From Mortierella alpina (lineage: Eukaryota > Mortierellomycota > Mortierellomycetes > Mortierellales > Mortierellaceae), in contig JANATF010000004.1 in assembly GCA_029449245.1 (NCBI GenBank), forward strand, positions 2,046,001 through 2,110,000: a stretch of 64,000 bases of DNA, in the 5' to 3' direction. This document shows positions 8,328-16,797 of this stretch, one piece after another (within the stretch, counting starts at the first letter, position 1; every line of letters begins with the position of its first letter). Below the pieces are notes generated by a model. That model did no database searches and was not told where the DNA came from. It saw only the letters and a list, made by a program, of their open reading frames with translations. The position numbers and the translations under genes are program-made.

Positions 8328-11300
8328 TCACGCCGCCTTGCTAACTCGATAAGGCTTGAGGTTCGTATGGTTGACAGGACGTCCTTGCTTGTATATCGTT
8401 CGATGTGACCCGCGTCGTTGAGCCAGAACATATGCTCCTCCGGCTCTTTTCTCAAGGATATGATATGGTCCGTTCCACTTTGGCAATAGCTTCCCAGATC
8501 GTCGATTATCGAGGTCGGCACGGTAGACAAGGACTGGCTGTCCGATTCGATATTTTCTTGGAGGTAAGAGAGTAGAGCGCCGCTCTTTGTCCTCATGATA
8601 TTCTTGGATCCGGCTGACCGCGGTTTCTCTAACTTGTGCCAACATCCCTTGTCTGTGTCGGTTTAAAGCCAGCAAATCCACCTCGTCCTCCACTGCACGA
8701 TTGTAAGCATTATCTAGCTTGTTGCGAGCTGGCTGTCCGTACAGAACTTCAAAAGGTGAGTAACCTTGATCGTCCTTCTCCATCGTATTCCATGTCCATG
8801 CGACTTTTTCCAACATTTGCCTCCATTCTTCAGGTGGTAGTTTCTCTTCCGCCAAACATTTGCTGATTTGCCGACTCATGAATCCGTTATACCGTTCCAC
8901 CTTTCCGTTGGTTTGTGGGTGATAGGCGGCGGCAGCGGCGATCTTGATGCCTTGCATATCACACTCCAGTCTAAAGGCGCCTTGAGCCAGGGAGGAGCCG
9001 TTATCGGTAATGATGACCTGTGGGTATCCATATCGTCTAAACCAGCAACGTTCGACCTCTTTCCTGATGGTTTGACCTTGGATGTTACTTAGGGCTATGG
9101 ACTCTACCCAACTGGAGGTGTAGTCGATGAGGTTGAGCACATACTGCTTCCCGTAAGACAGTGGTAAGGGTCCCACCAGATCCATGCCCACGACCAAGAA
9201 AATGGAGGGCGGAGGTGGAATGCGGTGATGACGGTAGCGTGTCGAGTCGCGCTTCTGGAACCGTTGACACGCGTCGCAGGATTGGATAGCCTGCCTGATG
9301 TCTTCGAACTGGCCCGGCCAGAAATAGGCAATGGAAGCCCACCTGTAGGTGCCTGTAATTCCAAGATGACCGTTGGTGCTGGATCCATGGAGCGCATCTA
9401 TGATATTCTGCCTTTCATGAGGAGGGACATACGTGCGTGGAGAGGCGCCGACCGTTCGTTGCATGAGTCTACCATCCAGGATGAAGTACTTGAGGGCTCT
9501 GATTCTTATATCTCTCATCTGAGACAGAGATAGGTGAGTTATGGGTAGTCCTTGGAGCCAGGCGGCGATGGAGGCGTAAGGCTCTTCGTCGATCTCAATC
9601 ACTGCCACTAATCTCAAACCGCCCATATCATTTATCTCATCCTCCAATCCGTATGTAGGGATGGTCCCATCTCCAGGCACTCGAGACAACGGATCAGAGT
9701 CTTGCATGTCCTTGCCAGGTCGATGATGGATGTCAATTTTGAAGCGGGCAACGTACAGAGTCCATCGGGTCAACCTGGCATTCTGAAACTGTAAATTGTG
9801 CAGATACAGCAAGGCTCGGTGGTCCAGGAACGCGTGGATGGTCTTGTCCAAGAGTAAGTGTTCGTTCTTTTTCAAGGCGTATACGAAGCCTAGCAACTCT
9901 CGTTCAGTTGCAAAATATCGAGTCTCTGGTCCTGACAGTTTGCGGCTTCCGAATAGGATAGGTCGGTATTTGGTGTGGATGGTGATGTTATTATCGTCGT
10001 CAATGTTCACCGCATGCGCCATAACGTAGCCTGTACACACATCGGAGGTATCGGCGGACATGATCACGGGCCTTTTGTGGTCAATGATGATGAGGACGGG
10101 GCTTCCAACCAATCCTTGTTGCATCTGAGTGAAAGCAGTTGGATACTTGGCGTCCTTTTCCCACATCTTGATGAAGGTGGCGGGCCGCTTGTCGTATTTA
10201 TACAGTTCAAACAATGGGATGGCGATCTTGGTGAAGGCAGACACGTGAGCGCCCAGGAACAAAGCAAATCCTACAAACTGGCGGAGTTCTCGGACGTTCT
10301 TGGGCATGGGCCACATGGCGATTTTCATCAGTTTCTTGGGATGGATGCTGATGCCTTCCGGACCAATGACTCTACCCAGAAACTCTCGACGCTGGACAAA
10401 GAATCCTGACTTGTTACCCGCAAAGGAGCCGTTCACCTCGTCCATCCGTGCCAAGATATTGGCCACACGGACCATGTGCTCTTCAAAGGTATCGGTACCG
10501 GTACCCATGTCGTCCACGAACGTTGCTAACTTTCCTGAAAGCTCAGGGGTATTAAAGACATCTCCCATATGGCGACTATACCATTGCATAGAGTCGATGA
10601 GACCCATAGGGAGAACGTTGTATTCCCAAAGTCCTTCTGGAAACGAGACGGCGGTGAGGTACCGGCATTGCTCCTCGATTGGGGACTGCAGGTAGCCGTC
10701 CTTGCAATCCCAGAAGCTGAGCCAGCTGCATCCCTGAAGCTTGTTAATCTCCATGTGGGCGTCTGGGATTGGCCACGCCATGGGTCTGATGAGCTTGTTT
10801 ACGGGGATGAAGTTGACACAGACGCGGTATGAGCCATCCTTCTTCTCAACCAGCAGCGGGTTGCAGGATACTGGCGAGGATGACTTTCTCATCTTTCCAG
10901 CCTTCTCCATCTGCGTGACGTAATCGTTCAGTACTCGAATCTGGCCGGGAGAGTATTTGCGGGAGTATGCCTTAGGGAACGGGACGTCCTCTCGTACTGA
11001 AAACGAAGCTGGGGCACTGAGCTTGTCAGCTCTCATAGTGCGGGACATCTCGCCTTCTTTGGGAAAGGCTCCGGTGTGCTTGCTAAAGAGTTGTTGGATC
11101 TCGGCGATGTGTTCTTCGACCTCTGGTAGGTCACCAACCATAATCCTGTGCTCTTCCAACCCAGGGACCAGGCGACATGGTGTGTCAGATAAGACGTCGC
11201 GGCTTTTTGGGGCTTCAAGGCAGAACCCATATTCGTTGTTCTGGAAGTGCAGTGTGGTGGCATCGCCATTTAGGGGGGCTGGTTCTGCAACAAACACGTC

Positions 11301-12941
11301 CAAGGAGGCTTCCTCTTGAGGTTGTATACCGGGAGCTCTAAAGTTGGGTACTGCCATGAGCAGGAATACGTCTTGGATGTTGCCGGCTTCCTCGTCGGCT
11401 AAGAGGTCTTGCATCGTCACGAACTCGACCTTTTCTCTTGCCAAGTTTTGAGTGGCGGCGAGAAACGCTTCACGATATTCTTCGTCCGTGCTGGAGTCAC
11501 TCTCATCGTCGGCCGAAGTAGATGTGTCGCTGAGAGATTCCTCGTCGTCAGAATCGTCGTCAAAATCTTCACTGTCCTCGATGAGTCCTTTGTAACCCTT
11601 CTTGATGTCCGACTGTAAGCGCGGTTCCTCCTCAGTCTCCTCGATGACCATCGGCGAGTGGCCCTTGCCTCCATCGATCTCAATGATTCGTCCTCCGATT
11701 TTCATCTGATACATTCCCTTGTTCCAGTAGGTTATGCATTGTGTCATCTCCAGAAATCCTCGTCCAAGCAGGAGCTCACACGGTGCATTGTTGATTATAA
11801 GGCACCCGATCACTACCGTCTGTCCAGCGATGTCCAGCGGGATAAGACTTGCCTCTCCAACAGCTGACAATAACCCTCCCAAGGATCGGATCGTGATACG
11901 GGACACGTTAGAGATGGTAGTAATGTTGGCTTTCTTGAGGAACTCAGGAGTGCAGACATTGACGCACGCTCCACCATCCAAGTACGGCTTCACGGGATAA
12001 CCATTCACGGTGGCCAAGAAATGGTGTGTGGTGTTCTTGGCAATATCCGAACGGGCGAGGAAGGCATGTATTTCGGGGCTCTGACTGTCCACTCCTAAGC
12101 CTGGGTACTTTGCTAGCAGGACATCTTGCTCACGTGAAGGAAGCGCTTTGAGGGAATCTCCGAGTACTCGTCTTAGGGCTGGGGATAAAGCCAATAGCTG
12201 AGAGAGGCTTAGTCCTGTAACCTCGACGTCTCGGGTGAACTGCAGGATGTTGAAGGGGCTATCCTTCCATGTGAGTCGTATCGGTCGTGGCAGCAATCGT
12301 GCAATCTTGGCAAGTTCCTCGGCCTCGTTCTTGCTCTCATGAACGGCTTTATGCAACTTGTCCTTGAGTTCGGCGGTCTTCTTTTTGCTCTCCTTCGATG
12401 GTTTCTTGGGTTCCTTAGGCTTTTGGCTCTCCTTTCTGGCTCCTGCAACCTTTGCTATCTTGGTTGCTTTGGTCTTGCTTGGTTTTTGCTTTCGCTTCTC
12501 CCGCAAGGCTTGTTCCTCGTCCAACCTCTTGATTTGCTCTGAGATCTTCTTTTCTCGATCCAGAGCTCGCAGTAACGGTCGTTGATACTGATCGGGACGG
12601 TTTTCAAGAGGACGTTGCTGAGGTCTTGGAGGTATTTCGATATGATCGAACCGTTCTATGGAATCGCGTGTTGGCGGAGGTGTGTTTGAATCGTATGGTT
12701 GGAATGCTGGTCCGGCTCTATCATCTGTGTCCATGCTATATTCTCGAGCGACGGCATCAATCTGAGGTCCTAGCGCGGGCATGACAGTGCTCTTTTCGAC
12801 GTCCTTCGCGTTATTGGTCTCTGTCTTCTGGTACGGTGTCTGCGTGGGCGGCTTTATCTTTCCTCTAACGGCCGCCAATATGTGCGGGGGTCCTTTTCTA
12901 GGGGGGTGAGGGTCTGGACCACGATGTCTCACCCCTCTTAA
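8328..12941 (-). CDS. pol: Element C Pol polyprotein (protease-RT-RNase H-integrase)
   Basis: 1538 codons in the -1 frame of gag, opening just upstream of the slippery site; a stop in this frame lies 10 nt before it and there is no AUG at the junction. Residue numbers count from the GTG at 12932. A lysine-rich extension comes first. The retropepsin motif YLDGGACVNV lies near 317. In the reverse transcriptase the catalytic box reads FVDD (near 805) rather than YxDD. RNase H has SADTSDVCTGYV and LDHRALLYL. Integrase has the HHCC finger (HGSSTNGHLG to CDACQRF) and the D,D,E triad (GMDLVG, ITDNGSS, GKVERYN). The protein ends VNHTNLKPYRVSKAA with no chromodomain. It is a Ty3/gypsy-type order of domains. 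Confidence 0.93.
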   Translation of the reverse strand, partial: LRGVRHRGPDPHPPRKGPPHILAAVRGKIKPPTQTPYQKTETNNAKDVEKSTVMPALGPQIDAVAREYSMDTDDRAGPAFQPYDSNTPPPTRDSIERFDHIEIPPRPQQRPLENRPDQYQRPLLRALDREKKISEQIKRLDEEQALREKRKQKPSKTKATKIAKVAGARKESQKPKEPKKPSKESKKKTAELKDKLHKAVHESKNEAEELAKIARLLPRPIRLTWKDSPFNILQFTRDVEVTGLSLSQLLALSPALRRVLGDSLKALPSREQDVLLAKYPGLGVDSQSPEIHAFLARSDIAKNTTHHFLATVNGYPVKPYLDGGACVNVCTPEFLKKANITTISNVSRITIRSLGGLLSAVGEASLIPLDIAGQTVVIGCLIINNAPCELLLGRGFLEMTQCITYWNKGMYQMKIGGRIIEIDGGKGHSPMVIEETEEEPRLQSDIKKGYKGLIEDSEDFDDDSDDEESLSDTSTSADDESDSSTDEEYREAFLAATQNLAREKVEFVTMQDLLADEEAGNIQDVFLLMAVPNFRAPGIQPQEEASLDVFVAEPAPLNGDATTLHFQNNEYGFCLEAPKSRDVLSDTPCRLVPGLEEHRIMVGDLPEVEEHIAEIQQLFSKHTGAFPKEGEMSRTMRADKLSAPASFSVREDVPFPKAYSRKYSPGQIRVLNDYVTQMEKAGKMRKSSSPVSCNPLLVEKKDGSYRVCVNFIPVNKLIRPMAWPIPDAHMEINKLQGCSWLSFWDCKDGYLQSPIEEQCRYLTAVSFPEGLWEYNVLPMGLIDSMQWYSRHMGDVFNTPELSGKLATFVDDMGTGTDTFEEHMVRVANILARMDEVNGSFAGNKSGFFVQRREFLGRVIGPEGISIHPKKLMKIAMWPMPKNVRELRQFVGFALFLGAHVSAFTKIAIPLFELYKYDKRPATFIKMWEKDAKYPTAFTQMQQGLVGSPVLIIIDHKRPVIMSADTSDVCTGYVMAHAVNIDDDNNITIHTKYRPILFGSRKLSGPETRYFATERELLGFVYALKKNEHLLLDKTIHAFLDHRALLYLHNLQFQNARLTRWTLYVARFKIDIHHRPGKDMQDSDPLSRVPGDGTIPTYGLEDEINDMGGLRLVAVIEIDEEPYASIAAWLQGLPITHLSLSQMRDIRIRALKYFILDGRLMQRTVGASPRTYVPPHERQNIIDALHGSSTNGHLGITGTYRWASIAYFWPGQFEDIRQAIQSCDACQRFQKRDSTRYRHHRIPPPPSIFLVVGMDLVGPLPLSYGKQYVLNLIDYTSSWVESIALSNIQGQTIRKEVERCWFRRYGYPQVIITDNGSSLAQGAFRLECDMQGIKIAAAAAYHPQTNGKVERYNGFMSRQISKCLAEEKLPPEEWRQMLEKVAWTWNTMEKDDQGYSPFEVLYGQPARNKLDNAYNRAVEDEVDLLALNRHRQGMLAQVRETAVSRIQEYHEDKERRSTLLPPRKYRIGQPVLVYRADLDNRRSGKLLPKWNGPYHILEKRAGGAYVLAQRRGSHRTIYKQGRPVNHTNLKPYRVSKAA

Positions 12942-12947
12942 AAATCC
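12903..12947 (-). promoter_or_regulatory. Predicted -1 ribosomal frameshift signal, element C gag-pol
   Basis: Heptamer G GAT TTT (12941-12947) in the gag frame, 5-nt spacer TAAGA (12936-12940) holding the gag stop, then the perfect 8-bp stem GGGGTGAG (12928-12935) with CTCACCCC (12903-12910) and a 17-nt loop. A G GAU UUN heptamer has a known precedent in the MMTV pro-pol site (GGAUUUA). Function is predicted, not shown. Confidence 0.78.
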
Positions 12948-14521
12948 TGCTCTTCAGCTGCGGAACGTTCCTCCAGATATTCCTCGAGATCGACCTTGGA
13001 GAGATAGCACGCATATTCTCCAGCATTGTCGTCGTCGTCATACTGAGAAGCCCGGTACCATTGTTGAGCCATGAGGGTGCGGGGTCTGCGCGGGTTCGGG
13101 CACTTGGACGAATAATGTCCGGTCTCATCACAGTTGTAACATTTGACGTTGGACATGTCCTTAGCTGGACGGGAGCTCAGTGGGGCGCCTGGGGTACGAG
13201 CAGGCTGATTCTTCTGTTGCTTGGTCATTAGGATGGTGAGAGCTCCGAGTTGATCAGTAACCGCCTTGAGGTCCTCATGCATGGAGTCCCATCGTCCTGT
13301 CCCTGTCGAGGATTGAGCTCGGTCCTTTTGCTTCTTGGCGGCTTCTCCATCGGTTGAGTTATATCCATCGTCCTCTGATTCTTCACAGTCCGATTCTCCT
13401 ACGGCTTTGGATGGCTTTCGTGCGAGTTCTACCTCGTTGTATCGAGAGCCCAATTCTCTCATATACTCCATGGCGGTCTGCCAGTCGCCTTGACGAAGCG
13501 CGATATACCGTTGGTGCGTATCGTACAATCCAGCGGCATAGCAGGACAGTAATGACCTCTCGTCAGGTACCCGTCGAGCACGAGCACAGGCAGCACGGTG
13601 AAGGTCAACGCGGGTCTTGAATCGGACATTGTATTTTGCAATCCTCTCATTGGCTGTCTGAGGAAACTCTTGCAAGAAATCGATCTGGATTCGACGTCTG
13701 GCTTCGTCCAAGTCCATGAATGTATCCGATAGATCGTCCATCAAAATCCGGTACGTCATGTTCCTTTCTCGAGCGCGGATACGGCACCACTCGCTGGCCT
13801 CGGTATGTTTCCCAACTGCGGACATGACCAGGCGGATGACTCCGGTACGGATAGCATTGTCGTCAATATTCGGATCACACACTTTGGCTCGGAACCAGTT
13901 GTCGAACCCTCTGATCCAGTCATCGGCATATTTCCCTTTCTTACGGCTCAAAGAGAATGTTGGCCCATCGTATGACTTGATCCTTTCGAGAGTGCGTCGG
14001 TACAGATCAACGTCCATGGCATGGTAGTGCGGGTTCGCCTCTTCATTCTCTCTGGCCCGCTGACGATCGACATCAGCTGGACGGGGAACTTGTCTTCCAA
14101 CAGGACGTGCGGACTGCCTGGGAGCTCTCTGACTGAGACTTGCCTCTTGTTCATCGTCGGTGGTGTCATCGGCTACCAATGGCTTGGGAGTTCGCATGTT
14201 GTGGGGGCCTTGCAACTCTTCATTCGGACGATTACGGCCTCCGTAATGTTGGCCAATGATGTTTGCGACTCCCTCGTGGATGCGTTTCTCCATGGCTCTC
14301 ATTTCATCTCTTATCTCGGTTCTCAAACTTGATGACTGATTGTCGATAGCGACCGCCCAATCGGGACGCGGCTCGGGGTGAACCGGATTGGCGTCATCGA
14401 AATCATCAAACACGGCGATATCAGCGGGGTTGCTGATTGGCTCGGAGTGGGTCACCTCCGGAACAAGATTGTTGGGAATGCTTGGCACAGAGGGGCCGTG
14501 GCGCATTCGGGGGTGACTCAT
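12938..14521 (-). CDS. gag: Element C Gag with CCHC zinc knuckle
   Basis: 527 residues from the ATG at 14521. An Arg/Pro-rich N-terminal third is followed by the lineage-conserved capsid-type block (RIKSYDGPTFSLSRKKG, ADDWIRGFDNWFRAKV) and a helical region ending in a knuckle CYNCDETGHYSSKC near residue 460. The acidic C-terminus ends EEQDF* at the frameshift site. The start is chosen as the first in-frame ATG after the putative primer site, 100 bp from it. It would form the virus-like particle and bind RNA through the knuckle (family knowledge). Confidence 0.9.
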   Translation of the reverse strand: MSHPRMRHGPSVPSIPNNLVPEVTHSEPISNPADIAVFDDFDDANPVHPEPRPDWAVAIDNQSSSLRTEIRDEMRAMEKRIHEGVANIIGQHYGGRNRPNEELQGPHNMRTPKPLVADDTTDDEQEASLSQRAPRQSARPVGRQVPRPADVDRQRARENEEANPHYHAMDVDLYRRTLERIKSYDGPTFSLSRKKGKYADDWIRGFDNWFRAKVCDPNIDDNAIRTGVIRLVMSAVGKHTEASEWCRIRARERNMTYRILMDDLSDTFMDLDEARRRIQIDFLQEFPQTANERIAKYNVRFKTRVDLHRAACARARRVPDERSLLSCYAAGLYDTHQRYIALRQGDWQTAMEYMRELGSRYNEVELARKPSKAVGESDCEESEDDGYNSTDGEAAKKQKDRAQSSTGTGRWDSMHEDLKAVTDQLGALTILMTKQQKNQPARTPGAPLSSRPAKDMSNVKCYNCDETGHYSSKCPNPRRPRTLMAQQWYRASQYDDDDNAGEYACYLSKVDLEEYLEERSAAEEQDF

Positions 14522-14620
14522 CGGTTAGGTTCCGGAAGAGAATTTTTCCAGCGGTGTGATTGGTTCGTCGTGACCTCGGATGAGGAGTTTATTTTGGCAA
14601 TTGATATCCAAGAAGGATTG

Positions 14621-14636
14621 CCCAGGTTCTCCACCA
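14621..14636 (-). other. Putative primer-binding site, element C
   Basis: The element strand reads TGGTGGAGAACCTGGG, shared exactly with element D, starting 8 nt after the end of the 5' LTR (CACA, then CGTTTTCT). The initial TGG fits pairing with a tRNA CCA end. I cannot name the tRNA. The 8-nt offset is unusual for a primer site. Confidence 0.55.
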
Positions 14637-14644
14637 AGAAAACG

Positions 14645-15643
14645 TGTGGTGAAGTAACTCTAGTTCTGTAAAATAGACTACGGTCAACTCAAGAAGGTAA
14701 GACTGCTCAGATACGAAATGGCTAATGATAGAATCCCTTACGTTTGATCTTGCGATCGATCTCCGTTGGGGGCAATCGGCGGAAGCGTACCAAATCACTT
14801 GGTTGCTCTTGAGCCTGAGAATAAAAGGAAGACTATTCAAAATATAAGTATCTAACTGATAACAGGCTTAACAAACTTAAGAGAAACCGAGTGAACACTT
14901 ACTGTGAGGCCCGTTGGGGGGACTCAAGTCTCACAGGGTGTCTCTCGCAAGTGGGGGACAGGGAGAGAATCTATAACTACAAAAACTACAGAAACAACGG
15001 CACACACAGGTTAGGGGCCTGTATAGACAAAGGGACTCCTTCTTGACTCCTGTGCCAAGGATAGTTCCAAATCCGAGGGGTACTGTTCTTGATCCTCCGA
15101 GAAGACACTCTATGTGATCATCTTCATACCTGATGGAAGGCCTAGGGATACGGGCCTTGATGGTTCAGGATTTGTAGGAGAGGAGGGGGACGGTGGAGTG
15201 TCTCGGGACGGATTGGTGTAAAGAACAGAGGTTGGCTAGAGCACTATTCTCGTCTCTACTCTCACTCAAACGCTTATACCGTGTGCGGAGCGTCAAGTTG
15301 TGGCAGAGCAACACTAATCCTACTTTGGGGTGTCAGGGGGGTGAGGATGTGCGTAGGAACGTAGTTCTAAACTGTGCAATCGATGTAAAGGAAAACTTTG
15401 GGGAGGAAACAGACCCGGAACCTAAGTCCAAGTCTGGGTCTTCTTTTATGGGTTATAAATTTAGGGTGCTATACTGAAGCTATATAAAATTGATGTGTTC
15501 ATAAAGTCTATACTGAATAGAGAGGGTAGCAGGATTTTGATAGTATAGAGGGAGGGCGGGTGAACGATTGCCGGATCCTAGTGTCGCAGTGGTCCTGACT
15601 ATTTCCCTGCTCCTTGGGGCGGATCCAGCTCTGCTTCATCACA
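14645..15643 (-). repeat. Element C 5' LTR with two intron-like segments
   Basis: 999 bp. On the element strand it contains a hairpin CTGTGAG/CTCACAG (14930-14936 and 14902-14908), whose last G starts GTAAGTG. A candidate intron runs 14902 to 14815 (88 nt, ending TTATTCTCAG) and a second runs 14741 to 14666 (76 nt, GTAAGG to TTTTACAG). The same two signals recur in LTRs D and J. TATA-like boxes lie near 15450-15490. Confidence 0.9.
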
Positions 15644-15888
15644 CCGGCATCGAGATTAGCCGAAGTCCCGAATTTAGCCGAACCGGCATCGAATTTAGCC
15701 GAAGGACCGGATTTAGCCGAGCCGGCTTCGAAATTAGCCGAAGGGCCGGATTTAGCCGAGCCGGGGTTGGCATGTGCCGCTGAACGGAGGGAACCGGAGC
15801 TACGGCTTGATTCGGGATTGTTTATCGGATTCGGAATGTTGGGGTTGTTGGGGTTAGAGCCGCCTCTGTTGGATCTTGGGGCACTCAT
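15644..15888 (-). pseudogene. gag: Element D Gag, N-terminal segment
   Basis: Starts at the ATG at 15888 (MSAPRSNRGGSNPNNPN), the first ATG after the D primer site. An Asn/Pro/Ser-rich stretch leads into about three 13-residue repeats (GSAKSGPSANFEA type) until the element C insertion at ccgg. It continues in frame at 6851. Read in the ORF as it stands, the frame runs on into C's LTR, which is an artefact of the insertion. Confidence 0.87.
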
Positions 15889-15957
15889 TTTTTGTTGGGG
15901 GTGACCTCGGGTGAGGGATTTATTTTTAGCTTGTAATTGATATCCGGACGGATATTG

Positions 15958-15973
15958 CCCAGGTTCTCCACCA
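15958..15973 (-). other. Putative primer-binding site, element D
   Basis: Element strand TGGTGGAGAACCTGGG, identical to that of element C, again 8 nt beyond the LTR end (CGGTTTTC). Downstream sequence also resembles C (GGGCAAT, GATATCAATT). The tRNA is not identified. Confidence 0.55.
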
Positions 15974-15981
15974 GAAAACCG

Positions 15982-16624
15982 TGTGGTGAAGGTACTCTAG
16001 ATACGTAAAAATAGACTATCTGGTAAACAACATGAAACTAGTCTGGCCAATGATAAGAAAACTACATGTGAAAATGCCCTTACGTTTGATCGTATGATCT
16101 GATTTCCGTTGGGGGGCAATCGGAACTGCGCAGACCAAACAGTGGTCGCTATCAGTCAAGAAAAAGGGCTGGGGTAGAATATTCATATGATAAGTGACTA
16201 ATACAAAAAGTGCCAGATAGCAGCATGCCAACCAGAAAATCACTTACTGTGAGAGCCGCTTGGGGGACTCGTGGTTCTCACAGGGTGTCTCTCTTGGGGG
16301 CGAAGAGAAGAGAGAATCTATCTATCAATATCTAAGGTAACGTCGACACACGCAGGTTAGGGACCTGTATAGACCTTGGGACTCCGTCGGGACTCCCGTA
16401 CAAGCTGCAATAATACGCCGAGGGGTGCTGTTCTTGGTCCTCCTCTCACATCGCTAGTGGTCCATTATCGTACCTGACAAGAGGCCGGGGGGCTGCGGGC
16501 CTCTGTGGTGTCGGATGCTTGATACGGCAGGGGAGGGAACGGGACTGTAGTTGTGTTCGAGAGGGGACGATGAGAACTGTAGGGGATGGAGGTCGAAAGA
16601 CACACCTGTCTCGTCTCTGCTCTT
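15982..16624 (-). repeat. Element D 5' LTR, 3' part (interrupted by element E)
   Basis: Begins TGTGGTGAAGG on the + strand. It continues at 21924 after element E and its ctctt duplication; the joined length is 1010 bp, against 1009 bp for the uninterrupted copy at 23004. It has hairpin CTGTGAG/CTCACAG (16247-16253 and 16277-16283) and intron-like segments 16247-16169 and 16083-16020 on the element strand. Confidence 0.92.
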
Positions 16625-16776
16625 TGCAACAATAGGTAAAGTGAAGAAGGGGATCGTTTATTGGTTATCGAGCCAGGGCTCGACGTGTGTCTCTATTTAT
16701 GTGCCTAGGACTAGATCTAGAAACTTCTAGTACTGGGCGCAGCCAAGGTGACGCAAGGTCACTGCAATCCGTTGCA
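16625..16776 (-). repeat. Element E 3' LTR with adjacent polypurine tract
   Basis: 152 bp, TGCAACAATAGG to AATCCGTTGCA on the + strand. The element strand has AGGACGGGGAGGA (16777-16790) directly before it, a normal polypurine tract. A CATAAATAGAG TATA-like motif lies inside the LTR. Confidence 0.94.
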
Positions 16777-16797
16777 TCCTCCCCGTCCTAAAAAAAA

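Larger units (their letters stand above)
6856..15643 (-). mobile_element. Element C: complete Ty3/gypsy-type retrotransposon with 999-bp LTRs
   Basis: Two 999-bp LTRs (6856-7854 and 14645-15643) are nearly identical; I noticed one clear difference (a to g at 15239). The 4-bp TSD is ccgg (6852-6855 and 15644-15647). Inside are a putative primer site, gag, a frameshift signal and a 4.6-kb pol, all open. By sequence it could be autonomous and recent. It is inserted in the tandem repeats of element D gag. Confidence 0.95.

Noticed and set aside
14589-14840. Gag N-terminal domain beginning MNSLPFILRLKSNQ, which recurs at four places
   Set aside because: It is read from inside the C LTR and only runs by chance into downstream frames. 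It also crosses the two intron-like segments.
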